A DNA stretch of 64,000 nucleotides from Zygnema circumcarinatum (lineage: Eukaryota > Streptophyta > Zygnematophyceae > Zygnematales > Zygnemataceae): contig CM074814.1 in NCBI GenBank assembly GCA_037447605.1, positions 966,543 through 1,030,542 of the forward strand, in the 5' to 3' direction. The first letter of the stretch is position 1. Every line of letters begins with the position of its first letter. Under the pieces are notes generated by a model. That model was not told the origin of the DNA and did not search any database. It was given only the letters and a program-made list of their open reading frames with translations. A program made the translations under genes and the position numbers. Positions 63,252-64,000 of the stretch are shown here, piece by piece.

Positions 63252-64000
63252 ATGGAGGATCGGCAGCTCGCACAGCTTGCGAGTATGCAGATGTGGGGGA
63301 CTTCGTCTCAACCTTCCTTTGACAGATGCGCAACTCTAAGAGGGAGCCAAGAAATGGGTCGGGGAGGTTTGAATGGTATGCAAAGTTTTCGAATGCAGGA
63401 TTTGGTAAACGCTGGGTCAGGCTTCCATTTGGAGCCGCATGAGAGGATACCGAGTTTGCAGGAAGCGGTCGAGGGGCTGAGGGAGGCTCTCGCTTTAGCG
63501 CCCGAGAGAAGGGAGGTGGACCCCGCGCAGGGAGTGGCGAAGGGGACATGGCTTCCAGAGGAGGACAAAATATTAGTGGCGTATGTGGCGCATCATGGGC
63601 CTAAGAATTGGAACAGTCTGCAGGCGAAGGGCCTCTTGAAGAGGAATGGGAAGAGCTGCAGGCTGAGATGGGTGAATCAGCTCAAGCCCGGTCTCATGGT
63701 GAGCTCCCCGTTTTTACAAGAGGCGCAAGGAATGTGAATTCGGCATCGTGCGAAATTTGGTCACTTGTTTGGACTTGCAGCATCGCTTATAACTAGTGGA
63801 TTAGTGTCTGCAGCTTCATTGCCATGTTTTGTGAGCATGTGATGACCAATTTTCTCTGTTTTTCAGTTTGATAAGTTTCAGTGTCGCCATAATGAACAAT
63901 GTAGTAGTCCCAGAAGTAGTCTCAATTGTTGTTTGGCACGTGGATTTCGCAGCGAAACATGCATGGGAAAGGATGCAAGCGATTCACCGAATCAGAGGAG
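63252..64000 (+). CDS. R2R3-MYB transcription factor, DUO1-like (partial, runs off the window)
   Basis: Two exons seen: 63252-63698 and 63953 to the window end. The ATG chosen (MEDRQLAQLASMQMWG) is the first in frame; the frame is open a little upstream. After about 95 residues of unknown sequence comes the R2 repeat KGTWLPEEDKILVAYVAHHG, PKNWNSLQAKGLLKRNGKSC and RLRWVNQLKPGLM, with its three spaced Trp. The second exon continues in phase as RNMHGKGCKRFTESEE, the start of R3. Arabidopsis DUO1 has the same order (SIRSKGLLQRTGKSCRLRWV, then NGCKFSADEE), so a DUO1-clade assignment is likely but not proven without the rest. DUO1 drives sperm-cell differentiation in land plants (family knowledge). 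The extra residues before GCK make the R2-R3 linker slightly longer than usual. Confidence 0.8.

Overview
The window is nuclear DNA of a streptophyte plant. I infer a land plant, possibly a bryophyte or other seed-free lineage, or a streptophyte alga; the species is not identifiable from sequence alone. The evidence is GT-AG introns in almost every gene, TTAGGGTTT telo-boxes in several 5' leaders, and plant-type families: P/U-type cyclin, core alpha-1,3-fucosyltransferase, group VI E2, HLB1-like TPR protein, PTST-like starch protein and R2R3-MYB. There are no prokaryotic operons, CRISPR arrays or phage genes. A 10-base N run (46456-46465) marks an assembly gap.

Layout, left to right: ATAD3-type AAA ATPase (-, 1985-6122); core alpha-1,3-fucosyltransferase (-, 7077-10292); U-type cyclin (-, 12730-13886); TruA/PUS1-type pseudouridine synthase (+, 16860-21028); F-box/kelch protein (+, 22889-24313); small GNAT protein (-, 25387-25978); TMEM245/AI-2E-like membrane protein (+, 26631-29494); an unrecognised 397-residue protein with a duplicated C-terminal module (-, 29685-31896); CBM48 PTST2/FLO6-like protein (+, 34473-40474, 5' end uncertain); ubiquitin E2 (-, 41605-42677); 2-oxoglutarate/Fe(II) oxygenase (+, 43847-46987); an orphan single-exon ORF (+, 48818-49471); HLB1-like TPR protein (+, 52377-57053); LpxB-related glycosyltransferase-fold protein (-, 58190-62337); and the start of a DUO1-like R2R3-MYB (+, 63252 to the window edge). 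I rebuilt exon chains by hand from splice signals, reading phase and family motifs. Each complete spliced chain is an exact multiple of three with no internal stop.

The genes do not form one pathway; they are ordinary housekeeping and regulatory genes. Many are arranged head to head (cyclin/PUS, GNAT/TMEM245, orphan/PTST, E2/oxygenase, LpxB-like/MYB) or tail to tail. The spacers between them carry most of the unusual DNA: an approximately 840-bp CTGGAA hexanucleotide array, a foldback element with a perfect 9-bp target-site duplication (Mutator-like MITE), GGGCAT arrays, a three-copy dispersed repeat, and clusters of the near-palindromic word (C/T)GTACGG.

The most novel coding items are the 397-residue protein with a duplicated NEF-ending module and the fucosyltransferase whose usual donor-binding motif is substituted. 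I did not find a clear multi-gene system of a new kind.
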